A stretch of 64,000 nt of DNA from Cycas panzhihuaensis (GCA_023213395.1 CM041465.1:230523741-230587740); one strand, 5' to 3'; positions 49,760 through 63,922 are shown, counted from the first letter of the stretch. Program-made: numbers and translations. The notes: generated from the letters alone by a model not told the origin.

Positions 49760-51590
49760 CTATTAACTTTGAATTAAGAATGATCTCCCTAATTGTCAAA
49801 AGTTAATCCTAAATTGATCTCACATATCACATGTATTCTATCATATTGCATATCATTTTCAAATAATACAATTGACTCCACAAGTTTATAACTCTCACAT
49901 CATCCTTATTATCAAATAAGTTCACAATTATGTTTGACATCTACTTTAGTGTAATATCACCCTTGATATTTAAAATGAGATTATCTTTGATTAACATACT
50001 AAGAAAACCAAGTGTTATGTGCATCTTTGATTGATATTCAACATTAAAGTCATCATCAATATTTAATTTATTTTAAAATGTAATGATCTTTATAACATTT
50101 TTACCCATTATAGAATTATATACACACTTCCAAAGATCATTTAAATAGAAAAATCTAAACATGTAATGTTTTTAGGTAGTATAATTATCAGGACCTACTA
50201 GTTTTTCAGTTATTATACAGATTATACTTCCTCCACTAGTTGTTGTAAGCAAAAAACTAACAAAAAATAATTAGAACGTAAGAAAATAAACATACAAATA
50301 AAGAAAGAAAATTATAAGAGTCTTCAGTCTATACGTAGGTAGCTGGTAATAGATTTTTTATTGCCTTGGTCTACTCATAGGTAAACAAAATCTCATAAAA
50401 AATAAAAAATAAAAAAGGAGTTTTCACCAAAAAATTATACTAAAGTGCTACATGTGACTATTGCCAAATCATAGATCTCAAAAAAATAAACATATACATT
50501 AATTTGTTTAAAATAGACTCCAAAGTATTCAAAAATAGTTCTAACACCTAAATGACCACGTGACCAAAAGCTAGCAGATAGGGGGCTTCATTGTGGATTT
50601 TAAAATTCTCTTTAATGTGAATTAATATCTTACAACATTAGGAAAATAAAAAAATTTAATCCAATGTTTAAAATAGAATATTCTTTTATAATATTCCACT
50701 CTAATAATGGCTAAGGTAATCCCTCTTGACAAAATTAAATTTTTTCTCTCAATTGAGCACTTCCCCAAAGAATCTAGCTGATGATGTTAAATCTTTATCA
50801 TTGTTAGATCAATAAACTTGCATGTCTTTACATGACATAAAATACCAAGAAAATAGGATTGGGCATGCACAACAACCTTTATCCTCCTCAATCAATGGAA
50901 GAAGGATTTCAATCACTTTATAAAGACTCTAAGTCAATATTCAAAGATTTTAACCCTTCATGTTAGGTGTCATCATAGAGATGCATTCCTCTTATGGGGT
51001 TTTATGTTGGTGTCTCCCTTCATAGAGCAAAGGCAGTTATGTGTTTCCTTTTCTCCCTTTGGCCCTAAGTCCCTACTGTAGTATGAGCAAACTTCAATGG
51101 AAACTTTGTAGGTTGAACAACAATCCTAAAATTTGTTCACATTTTAGTATCCCATGTTTTAATTAAATGGCGGCTAAAGCCTTCTTTGTTTAGCATCTAA
51201 TGGCAATGCCATTGCTTATCTAATGATATAATACCCACATATTTGATCGATTAATTAGATCAATTCATAGATACAAATTTACAATCTCTTATTCATCACA
51301 AGTATCACCTTTGAGTATATAGGTGAAAAATATATATGATGAAGTCTAATGTTTAGTAATATTAGGTTATATAAATTTGAATATTCTTTAAAATATTCTA
51401 AATCATATAAAAACTCTTTTCAAAAGGTGTAAAAAAATAATTTTTAATACCTTCATTTAATTATCCCTTTAACACTTTGTTCTTAGTTCTGTAACACTTT
51501 GTTTGTGTTTTAAATGGTGGATTTCATCATTAGTTTAGTAAAGTGATATAACAAAGATCTTTAGAATTCTCAATGCTAGTTGTTTCCCAG
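49760..51590. other. AT-rich sequence without recognised features
   Basis: May include leader and 5' LTR of copia element 2, but I could not define them. No gene, RNA or strong repeat seen. Confidence 0.5.
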
Positions 51591-54197
51591 CTACTAGGAA
51601 TGGACTCGAGACACATCGACCCAGGTATGTTCAGGTATACGTTCTCACTTCTCCCTACTCGTGCTTGATTGAGATTATTTAGCATAGACTACTTGACATA
51701 TACCTGCCTGCATGCATTACTTCTCTGCTTGATTATATTGCATGTATTTACAACACACTATCAGCCTATGACAACTCACAATGGAGGCATTCCTTAGCGA
51801 ACGCTACACCCCATATGGTGCACAACCACCCACATCGTCTCCACAACCTTCTCGGGATACTTCAGCCAGTCATGTTTGACCATGTTACGACATTTTGCTC
51901 ATGTCGCAGTCTCCTCTAAGTCTGATTAATTCCTTGGTTGAGACTCATTTTACTGTTTTGGCTACTTGCCCATCATCTTAGTATTCCCCCCAGTTGTTTC
52001 AGGCTCAATTTACTCATAATAAAAGCTCTAAAGCATTTATTTCTATTGTTTTTTATCTTTTTTTGCTACCAGTCTGGTACTGCTGTAAACTTAGCGGTAT
52101 CGTGGTCTTTGCCACGGTACCACTAAGTTTACCGCGGTACGACTGTTTGAATTTCAAAAAAGAGAACCACGCGACAATTTTCACTTTTTTCACAAAACTA
52201 CCATGTGGCGCCTGTCGATTTACGTCGCCCTGACATCCCCAACGTTCACCTACAGTGAACAGGGGATAAAGGGAGTTTTGCTCTTCATTTTGGGAGATCT
52301 TTTGTTCATTTTTACAACTTTTTGCTCAATTTTCATAGAAAAACATACTCAACCATCACAGAAATCTACTACAAGGAAGGATACACTACTGCAAGCTTGA
52401 TTCCAGGGACCATTGCTGCCCCTACAGCTCCAAACAGCAGGCTTTACTTCTTCTTGCAGGTGACTAAGGCTTCAAGGAGGATTACTACCAAAAGCTCTCC
52501 AAAAAGATCAACTACCAAAGCCCCAAACTTACGAGGACATCTTCATACTTCTCCCCTTTCTAAAATCTGCCACTATTATCCACCAAGTACTGGTCATCTC
52601 TGCTATTTTTTAACAGTAAATGCATGCTTGTTTTTTCCACAACAAGGTACTCCCTACATCTACTTTACAATTTGTGTTGTTTCTTCATGTTTTGGTGAAT
52701 AAACTTTTAGTTTGTGTACCCTCATGTTGTTGTACTTAGTTAGCATTACTTCCTTATTTCTTTGAAATATTATTGCTTCTCCCAATCATCCTAACCAACC
52801 CATCCTTAGGTGGCTGTTGCAAAGGGGCAACATAAAGAGGATTTGAGGGAGGAAGGCGGGGTTCCATCCCCCTTGCTGTCCTTCTCCCCAAGGGTTCCGT
52901 CCCTTGTTCTCTTTCCCTTTGCCTTTAGCGCCTTCCTAGGAATCGGGTTAAAAGGGATTTGGGAGTCCAGTTTCGGAGCTAAAACTAGCATTGGCAACCC
53001 GTTGCCATGCCGGTTCTAGAAATTCCATCCGTCAGTTTTGGGCCCTACATAAGCCCCAAATCCTTTCCTTGCCAGTTAACGGTTTGCCATTCACCCAACC
53101 CAACGATTTGCTGTTCGTAGCATCTCGTTCCTTGGGCGTCTATATACCTTCCCATTACTCTCTTCTTTCTCACTATTTACCACCTCGTGACCTTGTTGTG
53201 AGCCTGTTTTCCCTTTCTGAGTTGAGTGGAGATTCCTTGTGGGTGAGTTAGACATTCCGAGACTATACTCTTCTCTTTTGGGTGTCGCTTGTGGTATATG
53301 TTTGCGGGAGATTTTGTTACATATTATTGCTTTACATTATTACATATTGATGCTTAGCTCAGTTTTATGTAGTTCCATTTGAGTTTAGCATCTATACTCG
53401 GTCTACTTTATGGCCCCTCTTCCGAGAGGGAGGTAGTCGTCTAGTTTGCTTGTAGGATCTTGCATCGGTGGAGCTGCGTGTGGAACGGAACCCGTTGTAG
53501 GTTAGTTCTATATTTAGTGCATTTCTTGTCATTTCCTATTGTTTGCTTCTTTTCCGCTTTTTACTTTTGCGTGCTTAAGGGGAGGTAAGTTAGCCCCTCT
53601 TCGATTGCTTACAGCAACTATCATCGACCGGCATCGCATGCGTAATGAGTGGAGCAGGAAGGAGCAGAAACTAAAGGGACAAGTAGCACTCCACTCGGAC
53701 GCTGGATCCAGGTACTTCCCTTGTTCCCATTTATCTTCTTTACGCCATTGTCTTTTATGCACATGCTTGTATAGTTAGGAACGTGTAAAGAATTGAAAAG
53801 AAAAAGGGAATATATGTTTGCTTTACATTGTATTACCTATCGGTTAGCTTAGCATAATTAGATCGTTTACTTTGTGTTAGAGCTACCAGTGTTTTACCCC
53901 CCTTTAGCCTACATCTAGATGCTATTTTACCTGCCTTCTCGATTCGTTGCCTTCTCATTTCCTTGAGAAGACGCAATGCGCCAAGTGCTTTCTCCTCTTC
54001 CTGGCCATTCAAGGGGTAGGTAGGCCTCGCTTTGCATGGCTACCTAGAAGCAATTAGGCACCTCTGCAGTTCTGAATTTGTGCTTCAGCATACAGACGCC
54101 CTGCGAGGTGAAGTCCTTATTATTTAGTTTAATTTAGCTTTGCACATTTCATTCCCTTTGTTAGACGTAGGGACACCACCCCGTGGCAAGCGTCTCA
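51591..54197 (+). repeat. 5' LTR of element B
   Basis: 2607 bases, TGTTTCCC to GCGTCTCA. Related to the element A LTR at both ends and in patches, strongly diverged in between. Contains a 21-bp stem hairpin at 52085-52132. Confidence 0.88.
52085..52132. repeat. Hairpin in the element B LTR
   Basis: Arms 52085-52105 and 52112-52132, two mismatches in 21 bp, 6-base loop. The arm text ACTTAGCGGTA matches the palindrome upstream of the antisense gene (63923-63950). Confidence 0.85.
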
Positions 54198-54198
54198 T

Positions 54199-54218
54199 TG
54201 GCGACCATACTGGGGACT
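54199..54218 (+). other. Primer-binding site of element B, tRNA-Arg-like
   Basis: TGGCGACCATACTGGGGACT, one T after the LTR end CA. Same site as in element A. Confidence 0.72.
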
Positions 54219-54463
54219 GCCAGTAAGGGAACTAGTTTCGCTTCCCCTTTTTGTTGGTGTTCTTGCCTTTAGGTAGCCTTCTTATACTGCATTTCAGTTG
54301 GGCAGCCCCCAACATACTTGTTTCATCTTCCTCTTTTGCTTTCTTCTAACGATGCTTGCAAAGGCATTGCATGCGACGTTTCTCACGTCGCTTGTAAGGT
54401 CTGCCACCATTGTTAGAAGACCCATCGCCTCGTTCCCTTATGTCGCCGAATCCCGATTCAACA

Positions 54464-56600
54464 ATGGAAGGTTACCAGTCCGATTGGGCTTATCATACCA
54501 TGGTCGGAACTCAAGAGTTTCCTACGTTCGTTCTAGGATCCACCCACGAGGGTGATGATTCTATCTATTATCCAGGTGACTCATTTCGCCCTCTTGAGTT
54601 TCATCCTTCTGCGCATGCAGCAGAAGGCTCGTCTCCTCACGAGACTCACCATCATATTGGTGAATGTTACGAGGAGCGCCCTGAGGGGTCCCCGACATTT
54701 GAGATCCCATTGACTTCGTATGACTACGAGGATATCACTCCTACCGATGTGGTCGAACCGCTCAATGAGTACTTCCAAGTAACTCGCAATCAACCATGTC
54801 CTAGGTGGTTTGAAGAAGTTTTGCGCAATGTAGCATCTTCTTCATCCGTACCTGCACCTCCTACAGCAAATGATTCTTCTACCCGCGCATACTCATCCCA
54901 TGCCATGTCTATACCAGCTCCCAGGGCAAGTGTTGCACCATCTATCCTTAATCGCGATCCTACTTCTTTAGGACCTATTCGCGGCATGTCCTTCCTTCAG
55001 CTTGGGGTTAGCATGCCATTTTCGAGTCAAACAAATGCGCCACCTTCAAATGTAGCACATGCATTTCTTAGTAGGCCTCGAGGTCGTACTAATGCTACTG
55101 CCATCAACTATGTAGGACCTGCTCCTACATATGCTCAAAACCTATCCCGTGGTCCTTCCCTTTACGTGCCCCTACGTTACACGTCTCAACCTTAGGGGCA
55201 GGGTAGGGGAAACCATCTTCCTACTTATGGGGTAGACCTGTTGCACCCATATAGGGTTACGCCACCTACGGGTGGCCCATATGGGCAAAACTCGGTCCCG
55301 CACCCTTCATTTCCGCCATCCAGTATAACTCCTATTGCCATGCCTTTGCCAGGGAGCATGCCTCCCTTCCCAGGTGTTTATCTGTAATCCCCTTTCTAAC
55401 AAGGGGCGTTTCCCTAAAGAGGGATGGGTTTACCACCCTCATCCATTCATATTTCTTTACCGTTCATCGATCCTTTAGCCCATATAAGGACACGTCCCTT
55501 CATGGACTACTGGTCGACGTCGTTATCCGTTGAGGCACTAAGGACTAACTTATTACCTCACCCTCCTGAAGTTCCCAAATTTGACGGAACTTCGTCGCAA
55601 GACCTAACTAAGCACGTGCGTAGTTTCTCTATGGCGTGCATAGATTATTGGGCTTACGACCACATTCTGATGAAGCTATTTCCGTGATCCTTGCAGTGTG
55701 ACACCCTCAAGTGGTTCTACTGTTTCCTTGCCCATTCCATTTCTTCATTTCAGCAATTGGTAGATGAGTTTGTCAATTACTTTAACATAGCTCATCCATT
55801 CGAAAGCGGAATAAAATCTCTCCTTTTGCTTAAACAAGGTCACGATGAAATGAATCATGACTTTGTGAGGCGATTTCATGATCTCCTTCACTCTGCCAAG
55901 GCCACGTTGCCTGAAGAGTTGAAGCGAGATCTCTTCATCAATGTACTTCGCCCTGAAGTGTATGTAGAAGTCCTTAAGATGGGGGCAACCACATGCAACT
56001 CCATGATCATGAGATGCTTGGCGTTAGAGGCCATTGAGATCCAAGACGGACTCAAGAAACCTCTTAAGCCCTCATAATGTTGTGAGGTACCTCCCCCAAT
56101 GAAGGAAACTAAACCTTCACAACCTGCCAAGTCTACCTCTCATCCTACTGAGAGGACCTTAGACCCTCTTACCTCTGCTATTCGCTCATTCGAGCGTATG
56201 ATGAAGGAGCTTAAACTCTAATCCCCTTCATTGCCAACCTCCCATAAACCAGTTCAACAAGCTTCTCATGCCATTCCCCCCCAAAGGGGGTAACACCCAA
56301 CCTTCTCAAGTAAGGAGGATCAATCCTCTCCTTGAGAAGAGGTGGTGTTCCATCCACGGGGAATGTTTCCATGATGATTCACATTATCGGGTGCAACACC
56401 CACGTGATGCCCTGCTGCGGGATTCGTCCCCTAGACGGGCATCGAGGCCTAACCTCGATCAACCCGTTCATAGAGATCCATTCCCCAAACACGGGGAGCG
56501 TGATCATAATATTCAACAAAGGAACAGCCGGAATCAGGATAGATCCCCCAATTCTCGTCCTTCGTATGGTAGAGGGAAGGGTGCGTGAGGTTCATCTTCC
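54464..56600 (+). pseudogene. Element B gag, broken
   Basis: ATG 54464 (MEGYQSDWAYHT), 265 bases after the primer site. The N-terminal region is open to a TAG at 55193, where A has TGG. Capsid fragments 55424-55687 and 55691-56077 are separated by TGA for CGA. TLKWFYCFL, FVRRFHDLLHS and LPEELKRDLF are present. After LKPS a TAA replaces CAA. The zinc tail CSIHGECFHDDSHYR (about 56350) has lost its last cysteine. Same role as in element A. Confidence 0.85.
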
Positions 56601-56795
56601 TCTTCGAGCTCCCCTGATTGCCATGCTCCATCACCTTCGCAGTCCCATAACAAGGGAAAGAAGGTGATCCAGATGCTTGAGACCACTCCCCTTTATGCTT
56701 TGACCCAGTCTCAAGTCGTGAAGGAGGCAACTGGCACCTTCGCATCTACCTCGCAACTTGATCCTCCTTTAGAAGCCATTCTTTCATAGATTCTC

Positions 56796-58414
56796 GTGTT
56801 TCCCAAGAGCATTCTCGTCCGCCCTGGTCGATTCAACTTTAGGAGAGCCCTTACCCAACCCATGGGGAGGGGTAGGCCTTTCTTCGTAGTCGAAGAGCTT
56901 CTTACCATGGCTGCCAAGATGTCCATCATGGATATCTTGAGAAGTTGCCCCGAGCAACGAATGCTCCTCTTGGAAGCTCTAGGATCGAAGGACATGCCTG
57001 TTCACACCTTGGGCACAACCCAAAGTTGCGAACCTGTCATCTCTTTCGATCCTAGAGATCTTCCCTCTTCCAGTGGAAGGGAATGCCAATGGAACTCCCC
57101 TTTCACAATTACCATAGATACTCCTGGTTGCACATTGTGAAGAACCATCGTAGGCAATGGTTCTTCCGTCAACGCCATGCCCTTGCGTGTTATGCAAGAG
57201 CTTGGCAATTTTACTTTGGAACCCATTCCATGGCGATGTCAGGGTTATGACGGTAGCGAGAAGACTCCCCTGGGATCCATCTCGATACCTCTTACTCTCG
57301 AGGATAAGACTGTCGTTACTGACATCATTATCCTCGATGTTGACGTTGATTACAACCTGCTTTTGGGTCGACCATGGCTTGACCAAATGGGAGCCGTGTG
57401 TTCCACCCGTTGGGGGCAACTTAAATTTGTCTATAATGGACAAATGAAAGTTGTCTCCTGCGAGCGACTGCTTGCTAAACAAACCAGACCTTCTACCCAG
57501 ACAAGCCATGGCCATACGAAGGGAAATAAATGCCCTTCCGATCATGCCTCGGCCTGCTCCATCGGAATCCCTGATTCTGCTTGCCACAAAGAAGATTCCA
57601 CATCTTCTTCCCCTGATTTAATGCGTTTCACCCCCATCGACGTCGGAAGCTATGGGTATCTTGCCATGTTTGACGATGACGGGTCCCATAGTAAGGATGA
57701 GGATCTTCCTCACCCAGTTTCGTTCCTCCGTGCTTGTGGGGGGCATTCTTCTAGTTCTAGGTCCCCCCCAGAACCCCTTTTGTTATAGAGCCTGGTCACT
57801 TTCACATGTCGTATGTCATTGCGCATATCGGTCATCAGGCTCCTAGCTCTTCCATTCCACCACCTTCCATAGGTGATGGCATTGAGAGTTTTCCTCTCGC
57901 TTTTTACGAGGGATCTCTCCTTGACTCTCCCTTAGAGTCCCTTAGGGATGTTAGGCGACTTACAGGTCATACTGATCCTATCACTCCCATGCCATCCCGC
58001 ACCTCGTCCATTCGGAGTCAGGTCATCCATGGGTTAGACTACTTCGAGGACGATGAGGATTCGCTAGAGCACTTAGCTAGCTTCACACCTAGTTTACCTT
58101 CTGGTTACCACAAGCTTGGCCACCAGAAGTTCTTAGCGATTGGGTCCACACTAGCTGACCCAATCCCTTCTTCCGTTTCCTCTCTTCCTATCGATCTTGC
58201 CCCCCTCCATTTCGAGGAGGGAAATGCTATGTGCATGAGGGCAACTCAGGACATAGTCCTTGCCCTGGATAAGATCATTAAGGTAGGGGCAGAATGTACT
58301 CCTGACAAAGTGAGGGAATACTCCCTCCTATTCCAGGAATTCCACGATGTGTTCACATGGGACTATTCTGACATGAAGGGAATCAACCCCTCCATCATCA
58401 CGCATAACCCTTGA
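56796..58414 (+). pseudogene. Element B protease and linker, broken
   Basis: Fragments 56796-57140, 57177-57788 and 57806-58414. The active-site segment reads VGNGSSVNAMP, so the catalytic aspartate is glycine in this copy. It is preceded by TGA (57137) where A has CGA. LDVDVDYNLLLGRPWL follows. The acidic linker ends near MKGINPSI, just before RT. Confidence 0.82.
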
Positions 58415-58432
58415 CTATTCGGACGCCGTCAC

Positions 58433-59875
58433 ATGTATGCCGGCGTCCCTCCACCAAGCTCGGTAGCCATTAAGATGGAGGTTGAGAAGCTTCTGGATGT
58501 AGGACTCATTTCTTCCATCGATTACCCTAAGTGGGTATCGAATATCATTCTCGTTGCTAAGAAGAACGGGACCATTCGCATATGTATCGACTTCCATGAC
58601 ATAAACAACACTTGTCCTAAGAACAACTTTCCTCTCCTTTTTATCGATCAAATAATTGATCATACGACTGGGTTCGAAGTCATGTCCTTAATGGATGGCT
58701 TCTCCAGCTATAACCAAATCCAGATTTCTCCTGAAGACTACCACAAGACAACCTTCACTACGCTATGGGGTACCTTTGCCTACAAGGCAATGCCCTTTGG
58801 TCTTAAGAATATAGGGGCTACTTATCAAAGGGCCATGCATTTCATCTTTCATGACCTCATCAACAGTACATTGGAGGTCTTCATGGACGATATGATGGGT
58901 CTTTCGCATACTAGAGCCCATCATCCCTCCAACTTGTGGGCCATCTTCACACGATGCTGCAAGTATCACGTCAGTTTGAACCTGCTCAAATGCGTGTTTG
59001 CCGTCACTTCAGGTAAACTCTTGGGTTTTCTTGTATCACAACAAGGAATTCAAATCGATCCGGAAAAAGTTAAGGCAATTCTTGACATACCACCGCCTAG
59101 AACCCAACGACAAATTAAGTCGTTTCTAGGTAGGCTTGGTTTTCTGAGGCGTTTCTTGTCAAATTTTGCCATAAATGCCAAGCCTCTTACGAACCTATTG
59201 AAGAAAGGAGCTCCTTTCGTTTGGTCTGACAAGACCCAAAAGGCCTCTGTAGGACTCAAGGAAGCTCTCGTTTCTACTCCTGCACTGGTGCCTCCTTGCT
59301 TTGATAGGCCTTTCATCTTATACACCTTGGCAACCGATGAATCCCTGGGTGCAATGCTCACACAAGAGGATGACATAGAAACCAAGAGAGCTATCTATTT
59401 TATTAGCCGCACTCTTGTGGCTACCGAGTTAAACTATCCTCCCGTCGAGAAGGAATGCCTCTCCTTGGTCCATGCGACTAAGAAGTTCAGGCATTACTTG
59501 CTCGGTAATTCAACCAAGGTGATCATTCAATCTGATCCCTTGCATTACTTGCTTACTTGTTCGGACTTGACAGGTAGGGCGGGTCATTGGGCCATCCTGC
59601 TTCAAGAGTTTGACTTGCAAGTCATCAACAGGAAGTCGAAGAAGGGAATGATAGTAGCAGAACAATTAGCTGATGCTGCCATCCCCAACGCAAGCAGCGT
59701 TCCTGTTGACAACTCTTTCTTAGACGAGTCTATTTTGACCATTCAAGAAGCTTCTCCTCACCCACTCGTTGATAGCGAGTGGTATGGTGACATTGTGCGA
59801 TATTTGACACAGCAAGAATATCGCCCTGAAGCCAGCAATAAGGTTAGGTCACGTATCTGCACCACCGCTAAGTAA
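58433..59875 (+). pseudogene. Element B reverse transcriptase and first RNase H, one open frame
   Basis: 480 residues without a stop, the best-preserved RT here. RT: EVEKLLDVGLIS, IRICIDFHDINN, MDGFSSYNQIQ, YKAMPFGLKN, catalytic VFMDDMMGLS. RNase H: FILYTLATDESLGAML, KRAIYFISRTL, EKECLSLVHATKKFRHYL, VIIQSDPLHYLL. The first RNase H aspartate is leucine. The start of RT (58414-58470) differs from A by a local replacement and is preceded by a stop, so upstream RT residues are lost. Frame ends at TAA 59873. Confidence 0.88.
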
Positions 59876-59893
59876 CACTTCCTCATAGACAAA

Positions 59894-61024
59894 GTGTTGT
59901 ACAAGAGATCCTTCGATGAGATCGTACTTCACTGTGTCACTCCTGACGAAGCAGACCAAATACTCCGCGAATGCCACCATGGCATCTATGGAGGCCACTT
60001 TGGGGGCCAATCCATGGCCCAAAGGATCCTTCGCATGGGTTATTACTGGCCGTCCCTTTTCAAGGATTCCCACGCCTATGCCCTTAGATGTCGGTGATGC
60101 TAAGAGCACACCAATATCTCTCATGTGCCTTCTGAGGCTTTGGACCTTATCGTATCTCTGTGGCCCTTTTCTCAATGGGGCTTAGACCTCATTGGTACTA
60201 TATCGCCACCATTTTCTACACAACATAAATATATCTTAACCGCTACCGAATACTTTACCAAATGGGTGGAGGCAATCCCCCTGTCCACTACGCTTGGCAA
60301 GATGATAGCCACCTTCGTCTACCAGCATATCGTTTGTTATTTTGGGATCCCAGATGTCCTAATTACGGATAATGGAACTTCCTTCTGTAATAAGGAAATG
60401 GATGAGCTTTGCGAGAAGTTCAAGATCTCGCATAAGACCTTATTCCCTTATTACCCCCAGGCAAACGGGCAAGTTGAATCCTTCAACAAAACGCTCATCA
60501 ACATTCTAAAGAAGACTGTTGCCCAATCTCAAAGAGATTGGCACATCCAACTCCCTTCTGCCCTATGGGATTATCGCACTTCTATCTGCATGGCTACCGG
60601 AATGACTCTATTCTCGTTAGTCTACAGAACTGAGGTGGTACTCCCACTGGAAGTGGAGATCCCCTCTCTACGGGTTTCCCTTCAAGGCCTCATTGACAAG
60701 GAGTCTATCCGCCAGGCTCACCTCCTGGACCTCGAAGCCCTAGATGAGAGGCGCTTAATGGCTTATCAAGTGAATCTCACTTCAAAAGCCCACCTACAAA
60801 GGACTCACGACAAACATCTTCGTGCCCATCCTTTGGGCCCTGGGGACCATGTCCTTAAATTGGAATACCTTTATGACCGCTTGGCCAAATTTGGGCCCAA
60901 ATGGGTAGGCCCCTTCGTCATTCTTGAAAGCCTCGACAACGGCGCCTACAGGATCGCCACCTTAGAAGGCCTGGAATTTGAGAAGGCGGTCAATGGGAAG
61001 TTCCTCAAGAAGTTTTACACATGA
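59894..61024 (+). pseudogene. Element B integrase, one or two stops
   Basis: The N-terminal piece ECHHGIYGGHFGGQSMAQRI stops at TGA within the zinc motif (CRxC) near 60095, and another stop follows. From 60125 the frame is open for 299 residues with the DDE acids in WGLDLIG, ITDNGTSFCN and ANGQVESFNK. The C-terminus ends KKFYT. Confidence 0.88.
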
Positions 61025-61052
61025 TCTTTCGGCTATCCCTTCGCCATGCTCT

Positions 61053-61405
61053 GAAATGGACCTAAACTATCACGTTGAATCATTCCCATTTCTCCCAACC
61101 TCAGGTTGAATGGAGATTTAAGGTGTCTTCTGCATCTCTTCCTAGTTCCTCCCATGAAACCTGCGTTCCCATTTCCTTTGGGACCTTGTCCTCCTATTTG
61201 GGCATCCCCCAATTAGGACAACGCTTTGAAACGAGCCTAAACTACCATCTTAGGTTGTTACCATTCTTCCCAACCATGGGTAGAATGGCAATTCGAGATG
61301 GCTTTTCACTTTTTATTCTGGTTCCTCCCGCGGAACCCGTGTTTCCATATCTTTTCGGGAACCTTTGTCTTCCTATTTGGGCATCCCCCAGCTAGGATGA
61401 CACCT
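61053..61405. repeat. Tandem duplication downstream of integrase, about 175-bp unit
   Basis: 'aaactatcacgttgaatcattcccatt...ggcatcccccaattagga' is followed by a diverged copy beginning 'ctaaactaccatcttaggtt' and ending 'ggcatcccccagctagga'. Element A has one copy at 29740-29900. The region to about 61800 is a non-coding trailer. Confidence 0.8.
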
Positions 61406-61814
61406 TGGAGTACCATTACTCTTTTCTTTCGCCTGCTGTTTCCTTCGCATATTCCGCTATGCTCCTTTGTGGACATGCATGTCGCTCTATTTCTAACCCC
61501 CACACCTCTCTATCACCTCTACTTATGGTGGATGTGTGTGCTCCTGTTAGACATATAGCCATACATGGAAGGAAATACATGCATTTTACAACAAAATACT
61601 TACAACAAAACATGTACAACATGCAAAACATTTATAACATACAAAGTAAAGCGTACATGCTATCTGCCACATGATATATGCACTATTTCCTGTCAAAATG
61701 GGGTTCCAACTACCCCGTATATATATGCATCTAAAAAATAATATGTTACATCATACATGTGGGAAGCCAGTATCCTTGCAGGGGGGTACAATCATATGAG
61801 CCTATATATGACCC

Positions 61815-63745
61815 CCCGGAGGCCTGTGCTTTCCCGTCAAAATCAAATGTACATCTCCTACACTACCGGCCCGCCTCCCTGGGTACCATCTCCTGGCCTG
61901 TGTGATCCCTCTCCTGGGGACCACATCCCTCCAAGGCTCCTCTTGGGCCTCCGCGAGCTACCTGCCTCACTCCCCTCGTGCCGTGGTCGTCTCAAGGTCG
62001 TAGTTGCTGTGTGGGTATATGTCCTGCTCTTGCTAGACCTCGATGCCATCTAGGCCACCAACTGATCGTATCGGGCCTAGATACGATCCCTCTTTCCCAT
62101 GAGTCCCTCCTTTGTTGCTCTGAGGTGCTCCTCCAGTACCGCTATCCAGACCCTGCTCTCTGTATCTCCACCTACTCCGCCTTGAGCCTCTAGGGCCTGG
62201 ACCTGTCTACGCAGCTCATCTCACTCACCCCTGGCCTCATTGAGCTCTCGCTGCATCTGTCCCCTGAATGCCATATGCTCTTGGGACTCTGCAGCCCAGA
62301 TGTCTCTCGCCCTCGCGAGTGGGGCGAATGCCTCCATGTGGGCACATGCCGACCTAGGCGCATCCTCTGCTTGGATGGGCGGTTGCCCCTCTGCGTATAC
62401 CTGAGGGAACATCTCCCTCACCATGGCCTCCACGAGTCTCCTAACCTCTGTAGTACACCTTGATACAACATCTTTGTGTGTCAGTGAATATCCCACTGCA
62501 TACCATGATAAAATTAAATCAAATGTCTACCTAGATATCAAACGACTAAGGAAATAGTTAGGTCTCACCTGCCATGGCTGCCGGCTCTTCCGTTCGCATG
62601 ACATCCTCTCTCCCTGGCTCTCTGCCAGCTGTGGATACCTCATCCTCGGGTACCTCCTCTGCCTGGGCCTCTCTTCTCACAGGGACCAGCTCAACTCTCG
62701 CCTCTCTAGATCTCCTCACGATCCGTAGCCTGCAGGCCCTAGTCACTAGCCCCCTGCTCTCCTCAGCGACCCCTGATGGGCCTGCCTCTCCTCTGGTAGT
62801 CCCGGATGGACCCTCTGCTCCTCCTGCCGTCCCTGATGGACCTGCCTCCCCCATAGGCCGTGATGGGCTGGCCCCATCTCCTTCGTCGGTGTCATCATCG
62901 TCGTTGTCATCGTCATCTATGGGCGCTCCTACTATGCCTGCCTCATCGTCGCTCTCCCAACTCACCATCCTGTATGGCTTTGCTACATAGTCTGTCAGGA
63001 TGAGGAGGTCTAGCGACGTTGCCTCTACTGACCGCCGGATGTGGGCCTGGTCCTCCGTCCCTCTGAGCCGTGTCTACCATCTGTGGACCATCAGGGCCCA
63101 CTCTGCTATGGGGTATGGTCCCCCTGCTGGTGCCACTGCCGCAAAATGATAAAAAAACTAGCACTGTAGCAACGTGATGTATGATAATCTTCCTCTGCCT
63201 ATTGGCCTAATAGCATCAAGCTATGCGACAAGGTTCGCCGCTACTAGGGTGGCCCAATCCATCCTCTCGCCGGCCTCATAGCGGCCAGACCGCATCTATC
63301 CGACCTCACGGTATTTCCACAGAGTTGCTTTCTAGGAAATCCAGAACAAAACGCACAGTATGATTAATTTCCTCACCCAAGGAATCCGTGACATCAGCAT
63401 AGTCTGGAGAGGAACTCCTCTCCGCTCCCACCTGTCAGCCCCTGTGAAGAACAGGGCTGCCTCTCTATGAGTTGCCTCAGTGCTAGGCAGTGCTCCCAGT
63501 CTCACTGGCCTCCCAGTCACCGGTACCCCTAGAATCTGCTAGATATCTCCTGGTGTAATCGTCACATTGCCTACCTGAGGCAAGTGGAATACGTGCCTCC
63601 GTCAATCCCAATGTGACACGATGTCCATCAGCAATCTCTGGTCTGATGCAAACTAAGGTGTCTTCAGGGCCTTGTATAGGCTACACCTCCAAAAGGTCGC
63701 CTTGTCCTCTTGGGACATCATCTCTATATAACTCAGCATTGCCAT
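61815..63745 (-). pseudogene. Element B antisense gene, plant-mobile-domain-like, broken
   Basis: ATG 63745 (MAMLSYIEMMSQEDK). Domain core RRHVFHLPQVGNVTITP, ILGVPVTGRPVRLGALPST and ADRWERRGVPLQ. MLMSRIPWVRKL follows in frame here, which locates the frameshift in element A. Acidic tail DDDDNDDDDTDEGD (62558-62968) up to the donor GCAG|GTGAGACC near 62571. The last exon, 62221-62496, has LVEAMVREMFPQVYAEG and a helical, charged end. Several stops (for example before FASDQRLL and around 63150-63320). Same place and direction as in A, so the gene belongs to the family. Confidence 0.75.
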
Positions 63746-63922
63746 GGTGACATTTTCGCGATTATCCACCGTGATAACTGCCTGCAATCACCAAAAATCA
63801 ATCAAGGTCAGCCTCCTAGTAGTCATCTATGCTCCTGGTTGTCTCTTTGCTTTTCCTACCTGAAATTTGGGGCTAGTTGGCCCCTCATTTATTTTTTTCT
63901 AGTTTTCTGCCTACGTACCGCA

